From Allostella vacuolata (lineage in GTDB: Bacteria > Pseudomonadota > Alphaproteobacteria > ATCC43930 > Allostellaceae), in assembly GCA_006739055.1 (NCBI GenBank), contig AP019702.1:434501-498500 (forward strand): a stretch of DNA of 64,000 nucleotides, written 5' to 3'. Below are positions 1-11,150 of the stretch, one piece after another. Position 1 is the first letter of the stretch. Every line of letters starts with the position of its first letter. The notes beneath the pieces were generated by a model, which saw only the letters and a program-made list of their open reading frames with translations, was not told the origin of the DNA and made no database searches. Made by a program: the position numbers and the translations under genes.

Positions 1-306
1 GATGATCGCGTCCTGCAGGTCGGGGATCGTCTTGCCCTCGGCCCGGATCCGCCCGGCGACGCGGATGCCGACGAACCCGTCCGGACCGACCATCACCTCA
101 TCGTCCATCTCGCGCGTCAGCAGGAACTTGACCTTCATCTTGTCCCCGACGCCCAGCCGGAACACCGGCAGGTCCTCGGTCCAGCCGGCGAAGCCCTCGG
201 GGCGGTGCTGGACGATGGTCAGGGACTGCCCCGTCTCCATCCCGCCGGCGCAGGCGGCGAGGAAGAGGAGACCGAGGAGGACAAGGGGCCGGAACGTCAG
301 AGCCAT
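1..306 (-). CDS. Polysaccharide export outer-membrane lipoprotein, Wza/BexD-like (3' part missing)
   Basis: The reading frame starts at the ATG at 306 and stays open to the window edge, so only the first 102 codons are present. It opens with a hydrophobic signal peptide ending in a lipobox (LAAC at about residues 13-16), as expected for an outer-membrane lipoprotein. The following part, with the segments VGDKMKVKFLLTREM and VGPDGFVGIRVAGRI, looks like the N-terminal polysaccharide export domain of Wza/KpsD/BexD proteins, which form the outer-membrane exit channel for capsule or exopolysaccharide. It overlaps the stop of the upstream Wzz-like gene by 10 bases, so the two are translationally coupled. 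The family call is inferred from a short piece. Confidence 0.7.
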   Translation of the reverse strand, partial: MALTFRPLVLLGLLFLAACAGGMETGQSLTIVQHRPEGFAGWTEDLPVFRLGVGDKMKVKFLLTREMDDEVMVGPDGFVGIRVAGRIRAEGKTIPDLQDAII

Positions 307-2483
307 CGGTAGATCCACCTCGGGATGTAGTATTTGCGACTGGTGAAGACGAAGCCGAGCAGGCCGCCGCCCGCATCCAGGATCTGGTCGCGCAGCCGGA
401 TCGCGGCCGGCGAGCGCGTCACCTCGCTGCGCACGACCAGGATGTTGGCGTCGACGATCGAGGCCAGGCGCTGGGTGACCGGCGAGAAACCGTTGGTCGG
501 GCCGCAGAGCACGACGACGTCGTACTCGTTGCGCAGCTGTTCGATCCGGCGCTGCGCCTTGATGATCGGGGTGCGAAGGTTGCCGAGCGCGGACCGGGTG
601 CCGTCGGCGGCGAGCCACAGCTGCGGGACCCCGGAACTGGCGACCGCGAGGTTGTCGTCCTGGGGGCCGACCGGCAGCTGGCCGCGGTTGCGCGTCTCGC
701 CCAGGTCGAGCAGCAGGGTGCGCAGCCCGCGCCCGACCGCGAACTCCTCCGCCAGCGCCCGGGCGAGCGGCCGCTTGTTCTCGTCCTGGCTGACGGCGAC
801 CAGCTGGAAGACCCTGAGGCGCCGGTAGTCGATGCTGGTGTCGAGCAGCACGGCGGCGAGGTGGGCCAGCGCGTGCCGCGCCTCGGGGTCCTCGAAATTG
901 TCGCGGGCAGCGGGGAAGGTGACGAGCGCCGGCAGCTCCAGCGACCGCTCCGCCTCCGACGGCATGATGAAGCTGCCGCGCAGCCAGGCCGCGAACGCGC
1001 CCATCGCCGCGCCCAGCAGCAGCCCGCCCGACAGGCCGGCGATCAGGAAGGGGATGCGCATGTCGCGGCCGGTGATCGGTGCGTCGCCGCGCTGGACCAG
1101 GCGGACGTTGGACGAGCGCAGCTTCGCCGCATCCTCGTCGATCTTCGCCGCCTCGGCCCGCTTGACGTACTGGCGATAGGCGTCGTCGAGCACGTCGCGC
1201 TGACGATGCAGCTCGATCAGCCGGGCGTCGGCCAGGCGGACCTCGTCCATCCGCTGTTCGGCCCGCCCCTTCTGGGCCTCGAGTTCCTTGAGCTGGTTGC
1301 CGAGCGCGTCGCGCTCGACGCGCAGGCTGAGGATCATGTTGGAGACGAAGCTGACCGCCGGGTTGCGGACCTCGCGGTCGGTGACGAAGGTCTTCTGGTC
1401 CGCGCGCGAGCGTATCGAGCGCCGCATCGCCTCGATCTTCTGGTCGACCTCGGTCAGGCCGGGAAAGGTCGGCGCGTAGAGCGCGGACAGCCGCTCGCGC
1501 TCCATCTGCAGGCGGGTCAGCACGTTGCGGTCGTCGTCGTTGGCGCCGCCGTCGCTGCGCTGGCGGAAATCGAAGACCTGCTTGGGCAGGCCCGCCTGCT
1601 GGCGCTCGGCCTCGGCCAGCTGGGCCACGATCGCCGCCTCGCGCTCGCGCACCTGGCGGTGGCGCTGGACGACGCTGTCCACCTGGTTGGCGGCGAGCGC
1701 GCGGTCCTGCTCGATGTCGATGACGCCGTGGTCGATCTTCACCTTCTGGATCTCGGCGTCGGTTGCCTCCAGCTGCTGGCGGAAGCGGGCGACCTCGGTC
1801 GTCAGGAACGAGGCCCGGGGATTGTCGAAGATCGCGCGCCGATGGGCCTGGTAGAAGTCGATCAGCGTGTCGACGGTGCGGATCGCCAGGGCGCGGTCCG
1901 GGTGCCGATAGGTGATCCGCACGACGTTGGAATCGGATTCGACGTTGGCGCGAAGATCGTCGCGGAACAGCTCGATCGCGCGCTCCATCCGGCGCTCCTC
2001 CGGCACCGGCGGCAGCAGGCCGCCCAGGCGGCCGTCGATGATCCGGGGGTAGAGGCGCTCCATGCCGATCTTCTCGACCGTCTGCCGGATCACGCCTGCG
2101 CTCGTGATGATCTCCACCTCCGAGTGGACCGACTTCAGCCCCTCGATCGACAGCATCGCCGGGCCGGTGTCGGTCACGTTCTGGTTGCCGGCGACCTCGC
2201 GGTTGACCAGCACCATCAGCAGGCCGTCGGCGGTGTATTGCCGGTCCGTCAGGAAGGCGGCGGTGCCGGCCACGATCAACGGCAGAAGGGCGCTGAAGAT
2301 GATCAGCCAGCGATGGTAGAAGGCCACGATCAGCAGGTCGCGCAGGGTGAACGCTTCCTTGCGCACGATGCTGCCGCGCCATGCCTGGCTCGCGGGCGGA
2401 ACGTTGCGGGAGAGGGAGGCACCGCCGCCGACCGGTTGCGGCAGCCCGCCGATTCCATCGGCGGGCAGAGGCTCGTTCACCAT
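297..2483 (-). CDS. Wzz/GumC/Wzc-like polysaccharide co-polymerase with degenerate kinase domain
   Basis: Inner-membrane protein of 728 residues that sets chain length and couples polymerisation to export in exopolysaccharide assembly. Membrane segments lie at about 50-77 and 477-500 and enclose a long periplasmic coiled-coil region (about 225-460), the Wzz/GumC layout. After the second segment comes a cytoplasmic domain aligned with BY-kinases (about 555-715), but its nucleotide-binding motifs are eroded. The Walker A position reads VSQDENKRPLARAL with no GKS/T, the A' motif reads LLLDLG, and the B motif reads YDVVVLCGP. The tail keeps a small tyrosine cluster (KYYIPRWIYRW). Start ATG has an AGGTAG ribosome site 6 bases upstream. 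The next gene (Wza-like) overlaps its stop. Known members have an active kinase or none; this is an in-between form. Confidence 0.85.
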   Translation of the reverse strand: MVNEPLPADGIGGLPQPVGGGASLSRNVPPASQAWRGSIVRKEAFTLRDLLIVAFYHRWLIIFSALLPLIVAGTAAFLTDRQYTADGLLMVLVNREVAGNQNVTDTGPAMLSIEGLKSVHSEVEIITSAGVIRQTVEKIGMERLYPRIIDGRLGGLLPPVPEERRMERAIELFRDDLRANVESDSNVVRITYRHPDRALAIRTVDTLIDFYQAHRRAIFDNPRASFLTTEVARFRQQLEATDAEIQKVKIDHGVIDIEQDRALAANQVDSVVQRHRQVREREAAIVAQLAEAERQQAGLPKQVFDFRQRSDGGANDDDRNVLTRLQMERERLSALYAPTFPGLTEVDQKIEAMRRSIRSRADQKTFVTDREVRNPAVSFVSNMILSLRVERDALGNQLKELEAQKGRAEQRMDEVRLADARLIELHRQRDVLDDAYRQYVKRAEAAKIDEDAAKLRSSNVRLVQRGDAPITGRDMRIPFLIAGLSGGLLLGAAMGAFAAWLRGSFIMPSEAERSLELPALVTFPAARDNFEDPEARHALAHLAAVLLDTSIDYRRLRVFQLVAVSQDENKRPLARALAEEFAVGRGLRTLLLDLGETRNRGQLPVGPQDDNLAVASSGVPQLWLAADGTRSALGNLRTPIIKAQRRIEQLRNEYDVVVLCGPTNGFSPVTQRLASIVDANILVVRSEVTRSPAAIRLRDQILDAGGGLLGFVFTSRKYYIPRWIYRWL

Positions 2484-2757
2484 TCGCTACCTGCAATTCC
2501 TGAAGGCGACCCAGGCCGGCACGGCCGGCGGCGGGCGATGCCCGGCAAGCAAAGCCCGTCCCTTTCATTTGCCTTCGTTATGGCCGCCACTTCGACAATT
2601 CCCCCCACTCGGCACCATTATCGGACATTTCCGGCCATGTCGAATCCCGTAACCATGGTTGGAAACAGGAGTGCGGCCGAAATCCTGGCGTGCATCGCCT
2701 TGCGCCCGGGGGTTGCGGCGACCTGTCGCTGCCGCCGCCCGGCGGGCGGGCAGCAGA

Positions 2758-2789
2758 AAGGCCGGCCGCCCGCGTGGGATGCCGGCCTT
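2758..2789. terminator. Hairpin in the 2484-2832 intergenic gap
   Basis: A 9-bp perfect stem (AAGGCCGGC / GCCGGCCTT) with a 14-base loop lies just after the minus-strand aldolase stop (2833) and before the minus-strand polysaccharide gene. It has no long U tract on either strand. I see no gene in the rest of the 349-base gap, which probably carries the promoter of the exopolysaccharide locus near 2484-2640. Confidence 0.4.
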
Positions 2790-2832
2790 GCTTGGGAGCA
2801 GGACGAGCCCGGCTGTGGCCGGGCGGGGCGCC

Positions 2833-3609
2833 TCAGTCGCGCCAGCCCGGCTGGGTCTCGTCGAGCAGGCGCAGCATCGCCGGCCACATGCGCTGCCCGG
2901 TGCGGGTCGGGTCGGTGCTGGTGCTGAACTGCCCGGCCGTGTGCCGTGCCACCGCGTCCGGCGGCAGCCGGAACGGCCGGCCGCTCGCCAGCACGTCCAT
3001 CTGCACGCGCGCCGCCTGCTCCAGATAGTACATGAGGTAGAAGGCCGCGGCCGGGGTATGGCCGACGGTCAGCAGCCCGTGGTTGCGCAGGACCAGCACC
3101 GGGAAGCCGGCCAGGTCGCGGCCGAGCCGTTCCTGCTCTTCCAGGTCGAGGGCGACCCCTTCATAGTCGTGGTAGCCGACCTTGCCGTGGAACTCGAGGG
3201 CGAACTGGTTGAGCGGCAGCAGTCCTTCCTCCAGGCAGGACAGGGCGACGCCGGCCCGGGTGTGGGTGTGGACGGCGCAGCCGATCTCGGGCCGGGCCTG
3301 GAGCACGGCGCTGTGGATGACATAGCCGGCGGCGTTGGCCGGGTAGTTGGACGGCCCGAGCAGGCGCCCGTCATAGGACATCTTGACCAGGCTCGACGGC
3401 GTGATCTCGCGGAACAGCAGGCCGTAGGGATTGATCAGGAAGGCGTCGGCCTCGCCCGGCACCCGGACCGAGGCATGGGTGAAGATGGTGTCGTCCATGC
3501 CGTAATGGGCGAGCAGGCGATAGACCGCCGCCAAGTGTAGGCGCGCGTCGGCCTCGCTGGCCATGGCGCCGGCCGGGCCGGGCGGCGCGTCGGAAACGAT
3601 GGTGGTCAC
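2833..3609 (-). CDS. Class II aldolase/adducin family protein
   Basis: About 258 residues. Class II aldolases cleave or epimerise sugar phosphates, or decarboxylate small acids, with a zinc ion held by histidines. The metal motif HTHTRAG is at about 113-119 and the distal histidine is in LRNHGLL (about 177). The substrate cannot be read from the sequence. I chose the GTG at 3609 because a GAAAGGGG ribosome site lies about 12 bases upstream. The ATG at 3564 (MASEADA) is an alternative 15 codons shorter. The gene is divergent from yqeY; the 162 bases between them must hold both promoters. A second class II aldolase of different sequence lies at 8.4 kb. Confidence 0.85.
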   Translation of the reverse strand: MTTIVSDAPPGPAGAMASEADARLHLAAVYRLLAHYGMDDTIFTHASVRVPGEADAFLINPYGLLFREITPSSLVKMSYDGRLLGPSNYPANAAGYVIHSAVLQARPEIGCAVHTHTRAGVALSCLEEGLLPLNQFALEFHGKVGYHDYEGVALDLEEQERLGRDLAGFPVLVLRNHGLLTVGHTPAAAFYLMYYLEQAARVQMDVLASGRPFRLPPDAVARHTAGQFSTSTDPTRTGQRMWPAMLRLLDETQPGWRD

Positions 3610-3771
3610 GGGCGGGCGGGCCCCTTTCGTCGCGGAAGGCGCCATGTTGTCCGATCCGGCCGGGCGGCGCCATGACGATTCCACCGGCGGGGGCAGGCAT
3701 TTGCGCGGCCGCGGCGCTTCCGATAGGTTGGCCCTTCTCGAACAGATTGTCCCCGGGGAGGGATCGAAGCG

Positions 3772-4227
3772 ATGTTGCGGGCACGCCTCAGCGAGGCCCT
3801 GAAGACCGCCATGCGGGAACGCGACCAGGCGGCGGTGTCGACCGTGCGGCTGATCCTGGCCGCACTCAAGGATCGCGACATCGCCGCGCGCGGCCGCGGC
3901 AACAGCGACGGCATCGGCGAGCCGGAGATCCTGCAGATGCTCCAGGCGATGGTGAAGCAGCGGCGGGAGAGCATCGAGCTCTACGCCCGGGGCAACCGCC
4001 AGGACCTGGTCGACCAGGAGGCGGGCGAGATCGCGATCATCGAGCGGTTCCTGCCGCAGCAGATGGACGAGACGGCGGCGGCGGCGGCCATCGCGGCGGC
4101 GATCGCCGAAACGGGTGCCGCCGGCATCAAGGACATGGGCCGGGTGATGGCCGTGCTGCGCGAGCGTCATGCCGGACAGATGGACTTCACGCGGGCGAGC
4201 GCCCAGGTAAAGCAGACGTTGAGCTAG
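3772..4227 (+). CDS. yqeY: GatB/YqeY domain protein
   Basis: Small cytosolic protein of 151 residues, the normal length for YqeY. YqeY is related to the tail domain of GatB, the amidotransferase subunit that converts mischarged Glu-tRNA(Gln); its exact role is unknown. The N-terminal helix (LKTAMRERD), the central FLPQQMDE stretch (about 97-104) and the C-terminal DMGRVMAVLRER segment are all family hallmarks. The ATG follows a GGGAGGGATCGA ribosome site. The gene is the first of the yqeY-dnaG-rpoD order widely found in alphaproteobacteria. Confidence 0.9.
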   Translation: MLRARLSEALKTAMRERDQAAVSTVRLILAALKDRDIAARGRGNSDGIGEPEILQMLQAMVKQRRESIELYARGNRQDLVDQEAGEIAIIERFLPQQMDETAAAAAIAAAIAETGAAGIKDMGRVMAVLRERHAGQMDFTRASAQVKQTLS

Positions 4228-4294
4228 CGCGGCCGGCGGGCCGGCTGCCGATCGGCGGCCGGCCCGGCCCCGTCGCCGAAGGGAGTGTGACCCC

Positions 4295-6199
4295 CTGGCC
4301 TTTCCGCCCTCCTTCATCGAGGAAGTGAAATCCCGGACCGGCCTGGTCGAGACGGTAGGCCGGCGCGTGCGTCTGATCCGCGCCGGCACGGTGCACAAGG
4401 GGCTCTGCCCGTTCCACCAGGAGAAGTCGCCCTCCTTCACCGTCGACGAGCGCCGGGGCACCTTCCACTGCTTCGGCTGCGGGGCGCACGGCAACGCCAT
4501 CGACTTCGTGATGCGGACCGAGAATCTCGGCTTCCGCGAGGTGGTCGAGCGGCTGGCGGGCGAGGCCGGCATGGCGCTGCCGGAGGAGACGCCGGCCAGC
4601 CGGGCGCGCGACGACCGGCGCGGCACCCTGCAGGCGGCGCTCCAGGCGGCGGCCGACTGGTTCCGCGAGCAGCTGGCGGGCCGCGCCGGCAGTGCTGCGC
4701 GCGAATACCTGGCGGGGCGCGGCCTCGACGCCGCGGCCACCGCGCGCTTCGGCATCGGCTTCGCGCCGTCCGGCCGCACCCTGCTGAAGGAGGCGCTGGC
4801 CCCGCGCTTTCCCGAGGAGGTGCTGGTCGAGGCGGGCCTGCTCGGCCGGCCGGAGGGGGGCGGGGCGTCCTACGACCGCTTCCGCGGCCGGGTCATGTTC
4901 CCGATCCACGACGCGCGCGGCCGGATCGCCGGCTTCGGCGGCCGGGTGCTGGGCGACGGCGAACCCAAGTACCTCAATTCCCCCGAGACCGAGCTCTTCC
5001 AGAAGGGCCGGCTGCTCTATGGCTTCGACCGGGCCTCCGCCGCGGCCCGCAAGTCGGGCGAGGTGGTCGCGGTCGAAGGCTACATGGACGTGATCGCGCT
5101 GCACCTGGCCGGGTTCGAGAATGCGGTGGCGCCGCTCGGCACGGCCATGACCGAGCAGCAGATCGGCCTGCTGTGGCGCCTGGCCCCGGAGCCGATCCTG
5201 TGCTTCGACGGCGATGCCGCGGGACAGCGCGCGGCCGGCCGCGCGGCCGAGCGCGCCCTGCCGATGCTGAAGCCCGGCCACTCGCTGCGCTTCGCCCTGC
5301 TGCCGCCGGGCGAGGACCCGGACAGCCTGCTGCGCCAGCGCGGGGCCGGCGCCATGCGCGAGATCCTGGCCGCCGCCCGCCCGCTGCGCGACACGCTGCT
5401 GGCGGCCGAGGCCGCGGGCCAGAGCTTCGACACGCCGGAGCGCCGGGCGGGGCTGCGCCAGCGCCTGCGGGCGCTGGCCGGGCAGATCGAGGACCGCGAC
5501 ACCCAGGCGGAGTACCAGGCGGAATTCGCGCGCATCTGCGACGAGGCCTTCGGCCGGCCGCGCCCGCGCGAGGGCGGCCGGCCATGGACGCCCACCCGGC
5601 CGGCGCCGGGGCGGCGCTTCGAGGGGCCGCGCCGCCCCGGCGCCCGCGGCTTCGCGCCGGCGGGCCTGCCGGAGCAGGCGCCGCCGCCGGTGCCCGATCT
5701 CTGGGGCGTGCACGAGAGCCGGCTTATCCACCTGGCGCTGCGCGACGGGGCCCGGCTGGCGGAGATCGCCGAGGAGCTGGGCGGGATGAGCTTTCGAAAC
5801 CCGGACCTGGAGGCTTTGCGGTGCGACCTGGTGGACGCGCTCGGCCTCGAACGGCTTGACTCGGGAACGATCGAGCGCCATTTGACGGACCTAGGCCACG
5901 GCCCGACTCTGGATCGGTTGCGCGGCTCGGAGGCTCGGCGAGGCTGGGCCTGCGTCGGTTCCGAGACCACTTCCCAGGAAGCGCTGCTCGAATGGCGCTT
6001 TTTTCAGGTCGTATGGCAGCTCGAAGAGATAGAGAGAGAGATTGCGCAGGCAGAGCGCAATTTCACCGGCGTGGAGCCGGATGACTCGTCAAGTCGCCTG
6101 GTGCGGTTGGCAGCGCAGCGGAACGAACTCCTGCGGCATCGCGGGGATCTCGATCTGGAGCGTGACGCGCTGAGGCAGACGGCGACGGGCAACTTGTGA
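4295..6199 (+). CDS. dnaG: DNA primase DnaG, probable CTG start
   Basis: Primase that lays RNA primers at the replication fork and is recruited by DnaB helicase. The N-terminal CHC2 zinc finger is complete (CPFH at 38-41, then CFGC at 59-62, numbering from CTG). The TOPRIM core shows [11 protein letters not shown] and the acidic [10 protein letters not shown] motif. The C-terminal third is the helicase-binding region. The first ATG/GTG/TTG in frame is the GTG at 4325, but it would remove the conserved head of the protein (AFPPSFIEE before VKSR). A CTG at 4295 restores it and has a GAAGGGAG ribosome site 9 bases upstream, so I place the start there (634 residues; 624 from the GTG). The gene lies 67 bases after yqeY and 34 before rpoD. 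Confidence 0.9.
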   Translation: MAFPPSFIEEVKSRTGLVETVGRRVRLIRAGTVHKGLCPFHQEKSPSFTVDERRGTFHCFGCGAHGNAIDFVMRTENLGFREVVERLAGEAGMALPEETPASRARDDRRGTLQAALQAAADWFREQLAGRAGSAAREYLAGRGLDAAATARFGIGFAPSGRTLLKEALAPRFPEEVLVEAGLLGRPEGGGASYDRFRGRVMFPIHDARGRIAGFGGRVLGDGEPKYLNSPETELFQKGRLLYGFDRASAAARKSGEVVAVEGYMDVIALHLAGFENAVAPLGTAMTEQQIGLLWRLAPEPILCFDGDAAGQRAAGRAAERALPMLKPGHSLRFALLPPGEDPDSLLRQRGAGAMREILAAARPLRDTLLAAEAAGQSFDTPERRAGLRQRLRALAGQIEDRDTQAEYQAEFARICDEAFGRPRPREGGRPWTPTRPAPGRRFEGPRRPGARGFAPAGLPEQAPPPVPDLWGVHESRLIHLALRDGARLAEIAEELGGMSFRNPDLEALRCDLVDALGLERLDSGTIERHLTDLGHGPTLDRLRGSEARRGWACVGSETTSQEALLEWRFFQVVWQLEEIEREIAQAERNFTGVEPDDSSSRLVRLAAQRNELLRHRGDLDLERDALRQTATGNL

Positions 6200-6233
6200 A
6201 CGCGATACCAGGATACTAGGGGGCCGAATCGAT

Positions 6234-8165
<1,932 letters not shown>

Positions 8166-8172
8166 GGCCGGG

Positions 8173-8198
8173 GGCGGGACGGCGGCTGCCGTCCCGCC
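8173..8198 (+). terminator. Terminator-like hairpin after rpoD
   Basis: Perfect 11-bp GC stem (GGCGGGACGGC / GCCGTCCCGCC) with a 4-base loop, 8 bases after the rpoD stop. It has no U tract, as is common in GC-rich genomes. The remaining bases up to the aldolase start at 8423 show no gene. A TTGACA at 8353 has no convincing -10 partner. Confidence 0.6.
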
Positions 8199-8422
8199 AG
8201 CCTCGCGAGCCGGGGCGACGATCACTGCGGGTGATGCTGCGACCCCGGTAGCCGGCGGGATCGGTCGGCGTCGCCGGCCATGATCATTATGTCCATAGGG
8301 CCACCGGTTCTGGGAGTGGGTGATCGCCGTCCGGCGCCCGGTACCGATCCGGTTGACAGCCGCTACCCGTCCGACGCCAAATCCGGGCATCCCCTTATCG
8401 GATGATCCAGGAGCCCCGTGCG

Positions 8423-9181
8423 ATGCCGGACGACGCCAGACCTCTCTACCAGGTAAACGAGTACACGCCGGACCCGACCGTCGTGTTCGATCGGTCCGTC
8501 GCCGCCACCTATGTCCGCTATGCGCGGATGATGGTCGCCCGCGGCTATGTGCAGAGCTCGCTCGGCGGCATGGCGGTGCGGGTGCCGCATCCGGGCCATG
8601 CCGACGGCATCTGCTACGCCAAGCCGCAGGGCATCTCGCTGGAAGAGATGGAGGAGGACGACCTCGTCATCACCGACATCCCCTATGGCCGGGTGCTGCT
8701 GGGCGAGCGCGCCACCACCGTCGGCCACCAGATGAACCGCGAGATCCTGCGCCTGCGGCCCGACGTCAACTGCGTCATCCACCTGCACCATGACGAGACG
8801 ATCGCCTTCCTGGCGGCGGGCCACGAGGAGATCCGCTCGACCTCGCTCACCTTCTCGTACCTGATGCAGAAGCCGGCCCACTACCTGCCGGCCCACCTCA
8901 ACGTCGAGGAGGATGTCGGCCCGATCAAGACCTTTATCCAGGATACCAACTGCATCATCATGCGCCGCCACGGCTTCACGGTGCTGGGCCGCACCGTGTC
9001 GGAGGCCTACCACCGCACCAACGTCCTGGTGTCGGAGGTGAAGCGCAACGTCATCGTCGAGACGCTGGCGGCGGTGAAAGGCACCACGCCCGAATACCTC
9101 TCCCGGGAAGACATGGAGTGGATGTTCAAGCGCGGCGACGCCGTCGTCTATCCGTCCCTCATCCGCAAGGAATCCCGCTGA
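8423..9181 (+). CDS. Class II aldolase/adducin family protein
   Basis: About 252 residues with the zinc motif HLHHDE (about 121-126) and a distal histidine in MRRHGF. It belongs to the class II aldolase fold; the substrate is not evident. I chose the ATG at 8423 (MPDDARP) because AGGAG sits 9 bases upstream. An ATG at 8402 would add 7 residues but has no ribosome site. Its stop overlaps the start of the following Bug receptor gene (TGATG), so a solute receptor and this enzyme are co-translated. This suggests the receptor's ligand, or a product of it, is the substrate. Confidence 0.85.
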   Translation: MPDDARPLYQVNEYTPDPTVVFDRSVAATYVRYARMMVARGYVQSSLGGMAVRVPHPGHADGICYAKPQGISLEEMEEDDLVITDIPYGRVLLGERATTVGHQMNREILRLRPDVNCVIHLHHDETIAFLAAGHEEIRSTSLTFSYLMQKPAHYLPAHLNVEEDVGPIKTFIQDTNCIIMRRHGFTVLGRTVSEAYHRTNVLVSEVKRNVIVETLAAVKGTTPEYLSREDMEWMFKRGDAVVYPSLIRKESR

Positions 9182-10143
9182 TGCGCCGTCTCGCCACCGC
9201 CGCGGCCGCCCTGCTGGCCGCGCTCGCGCTCCAGCCGGCCGCCGCCGACACCTACCCCTCCAAGCCGATCCGCCTGATCGTGCCGTTCCCGGCCGGCGGC
9301 GGCACCGACGTGGTGGCGCGCGTCGTCGCCAACGGCATCGGGCCGGCGCTCGGCCAGTCGGTCGTGGTCGAGAACCGCGGCGGCGCCGGCGGCACGGTCG
9401 GTGCCGACGTGGTGGCCAAGGCCGCACCCGACGGCTACACGATCGGCATCGCCACCAGCAGCACCCACCCGGCCGCCGTCGTGCTGCGCAAGAACGTGCC
9501 CTACGACCCGGTGGCCGGCTTCGCGCCGATCGGCATGATCGGCACCACGCCCTACATCCTGGTGTCCGGCCTCAAGGTGCCGGCCAAGTCGCTGGCGGAG
9601 TTCATCGCCCACACCAAGGCCAACCCGGGCCGGGTCAATTACGCCTCGGTCGGGGTCAGCACGCTGGGCTACCTGTTGTCCGAGCAGCTCAAGATCCTGA
9701 CCGGCATGGACCTGACGCATGTCGCCTATCGCGGCGCCTCGCAGGCCTATCCGGACGTGATCTCCGACAATGTCTCGGCCTTCCTCGACAACCCGACCGG
9801 CTCGGCCGGGCTGGTCCGCGACGGCCAGCTGCGCGCCTATGCCGTCACCGCCAGGTCGAGCGTGCTGCCCGACGTGCCGACCTTCGCCGAGGCCGGCGTG
9901 CCCGGCTTCGACACGACGTTCTGGTATGGCTACGTGGCGCCGGCCGGCACCCCGCAGCCGATCCTGGACCGGCTGGCCGGGGCGATGCGCGACTTCGTGC
10001 TGTCGCCCAAGGGCCGGGCGGAGCTGGAGGCCAAGGACGTGACCCCGGTCGGCAGCACGCCCGCCCAGTTCGCGGCCACCATCCAGGCCGACCGCGCCCG
10101 GTGGAAGGCGCTGGCCGACCGGCTCGGCATCCAGCCGGAATAG
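9181..10143 (+). CDS. Bug/TctC-family periplasmic solute receptor
   Basis: 320 residues with a Sec signal peptide (positive start MRR, hydrophobic core, cleavage near AAA-DT at about 20). The mature start, YPSKPIRLIVPFPAGGGTD, is the Bug family hallmark, followed by VVVENRGGAGGTVG and ADGYT-like stretches. Bug receptors bind carboxylates or amino acids in the periplasm for TTT transporters. No TctAB membrane pair is adjacent, so it is an orphan receptor, common in bacteria with many Bug genes. Start overlaps the aldolase stop by one base. Confidence 0.9.
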   Translation: MRRLATAAAALLAALALQPAAADTYPSKPIRLIVPFPAGGGTDVVARVVANGIGPALGQSVVVENRGGAGGTVGADVVAKAAPDGYTIGIATSSTHPAAVVLRKNVPYDPVAGFAPIGMIGTTPYILVSGLKVPAKSLAEFIAHTKANPGRVNYASVGVSTLGYLLSEQLKILTGMDLTHVAYRGASQAYPDVISDNVSAFLDNPTGSAGLVRDGQLRAYAVTARSSVLPDVPTFAEAGVPGFDTTFWYGYVAPAGTPQPILDRLAGAMRDFVLSPKGRAELEAKDVTPVGSTPAQFAATIQADRARWKALADRLGIQPE

Positions 10144-10156
10144 GCTTCGACGAACG

Positions 10157-10192
10157 GCCGGGCCGGGTGGCCGTTGCGCCGCCCGGCCCGGC
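10157..10192 (+). terminator. Terminator-like hairpin after the Bug receptor gene
   Basis: Perfect 11-bp stem GCCGGGCCGGG / CCCGGCCCGGC with a 14-base loop, starting 13 bases after the stop codon and followed by a pyrimidine-rich TGCTATCTTCT. Confidence 0.6.
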
Positions 10193-10284
10193 TGCTATCT
10201 TCTGGCGGAAACCCGCCCCCGAGGGGCCGCCCGGGCGCCCTCGGCCCCTGGGGCGGCCCCCATGCCTTTCCCCAGGAGTTCCCC

Positions 10285-11136
10285 ATGTCGGATCCCTCGC
10301 AGGACGCCAACGCGCGCCGCAAGAAGATGTACCAGCGCGGCGCCACCACCGTGTTCGCCAGCAAGGCCGACCCGCGCTTCCCCTACTGCATGTATGTGCC
10401 GCCGAGCTTCGACGAGGACCCGGCCGGCCATACGCTGATCGTGACCATCCATGGCACCGGCCGGACGATGGGCGTCTATCGCGACGGCTTCGCGGAGTTC
10501 TGCCGCTGGAACAAGTGCCTGGTGCTGGCGCCGCTGTTCCCGGTCGGCGTCCTGGGCGACGACAATCCCGAGGGCTTCAAGTACATGCGCGAGGGCGACA
10601 TCCGCTACGACCAGGTGCTGCTGGCCATGGTCGACGAGATTTCGCAGAAGCTGGGCCAGCGATTCGACCGCTTCATGATGTTCGGCTTCTCGGGCGGCGG
10701 GCACTTCGTCCACCGCTTCTTCTATCTCCATCCCAAGCGGCTGCTGGCCGCCTCGATCGGCTCGCCCGGCGCCGTCACCCTGATCAATCCCGAGCGCGAC
10801 TTCTGGGTCGGCACCCGCAACCTGAAGGAGCTGTTCGGGATCGAGCTCGACCTGCCGGCGATGCGCGAGGTGGCGGTCCAGATGGTCGTCGGCGGCGCCG
10901 ACATCGAGACCTGGGAGATCGACTACAAGCCCGGCAGCGTCAACTACATGGAGGGCATCAACGACACCGGCCGCACCCGGATCGAGCGCAACACGGCGCT
11001 GAAGGAGAATTTCGAGGCGCACGGCATCGCGGTGCGCCAGGACATCGTGCCGAACGTGCCCCATGACGGGGCCAAGGTGCTGCCGGTGGTGCAGGACTTC
11101 TTCGTCGACGTGCTGAAGCGCACCCGCAACAGCTGA
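10285..11136 (+). CDS. Alpha/beta hydrolase, esterase/depolymerase-like
   Basis: 283 residues without a signal peptide, so probably cytosolic. The oxyanion-hole motif HGTGRTMG is near 52-59 and the nucleophile elbow GFSGGG near 132-137. A late histidine in VPNVPHDGAKVLP is the likely catalytic base, completing an alpha/beta hydrolase triad. It resembles poly(3-hydroxybutyrate)-depolymerase or acetyl-xylan-esterase-type proteins, but no substrate can be assigned. ATG 10285 is preceded by AGGAG; longer forms starting upstream lack a ribosome site. The next gene starts 14 bases downstream, so both are probably one transcript. Confidence 0.8.
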   Translation: MSDPSQDANARRKKMYQRGATTVFASKADPRFPYCMYVPPSFDEDPAGHTLIVTIHGTGRTMGVYRDGFAEFCRWNKCLVLAPLFPVGVLGDDNPEGFKYMREGDIRYDQVLLAMVDEISQKLGQRFDRFMMFGFSGGGHFVHRFFYLHPKRLLAASIGSPGAVTLINPERDFWVGTRNLKELFGIELDLPAMREVAVQMVVGGADIETWEIDYKPGSVNYMEGINDTGRTRIERNTALKENFEAHGIAVRQDIVPNVPHDGAKVLPVVQDFFVDVLKRTRNS

Positions 11137-11150
11137 AGGAAGGCACCGCC

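Noticed and set aside
8353-8385. TTGACA as a promoter for the aldolase-Bug genes
   Set aside because: No -10-like sequence 16-18 bases downstream; left unannotated.
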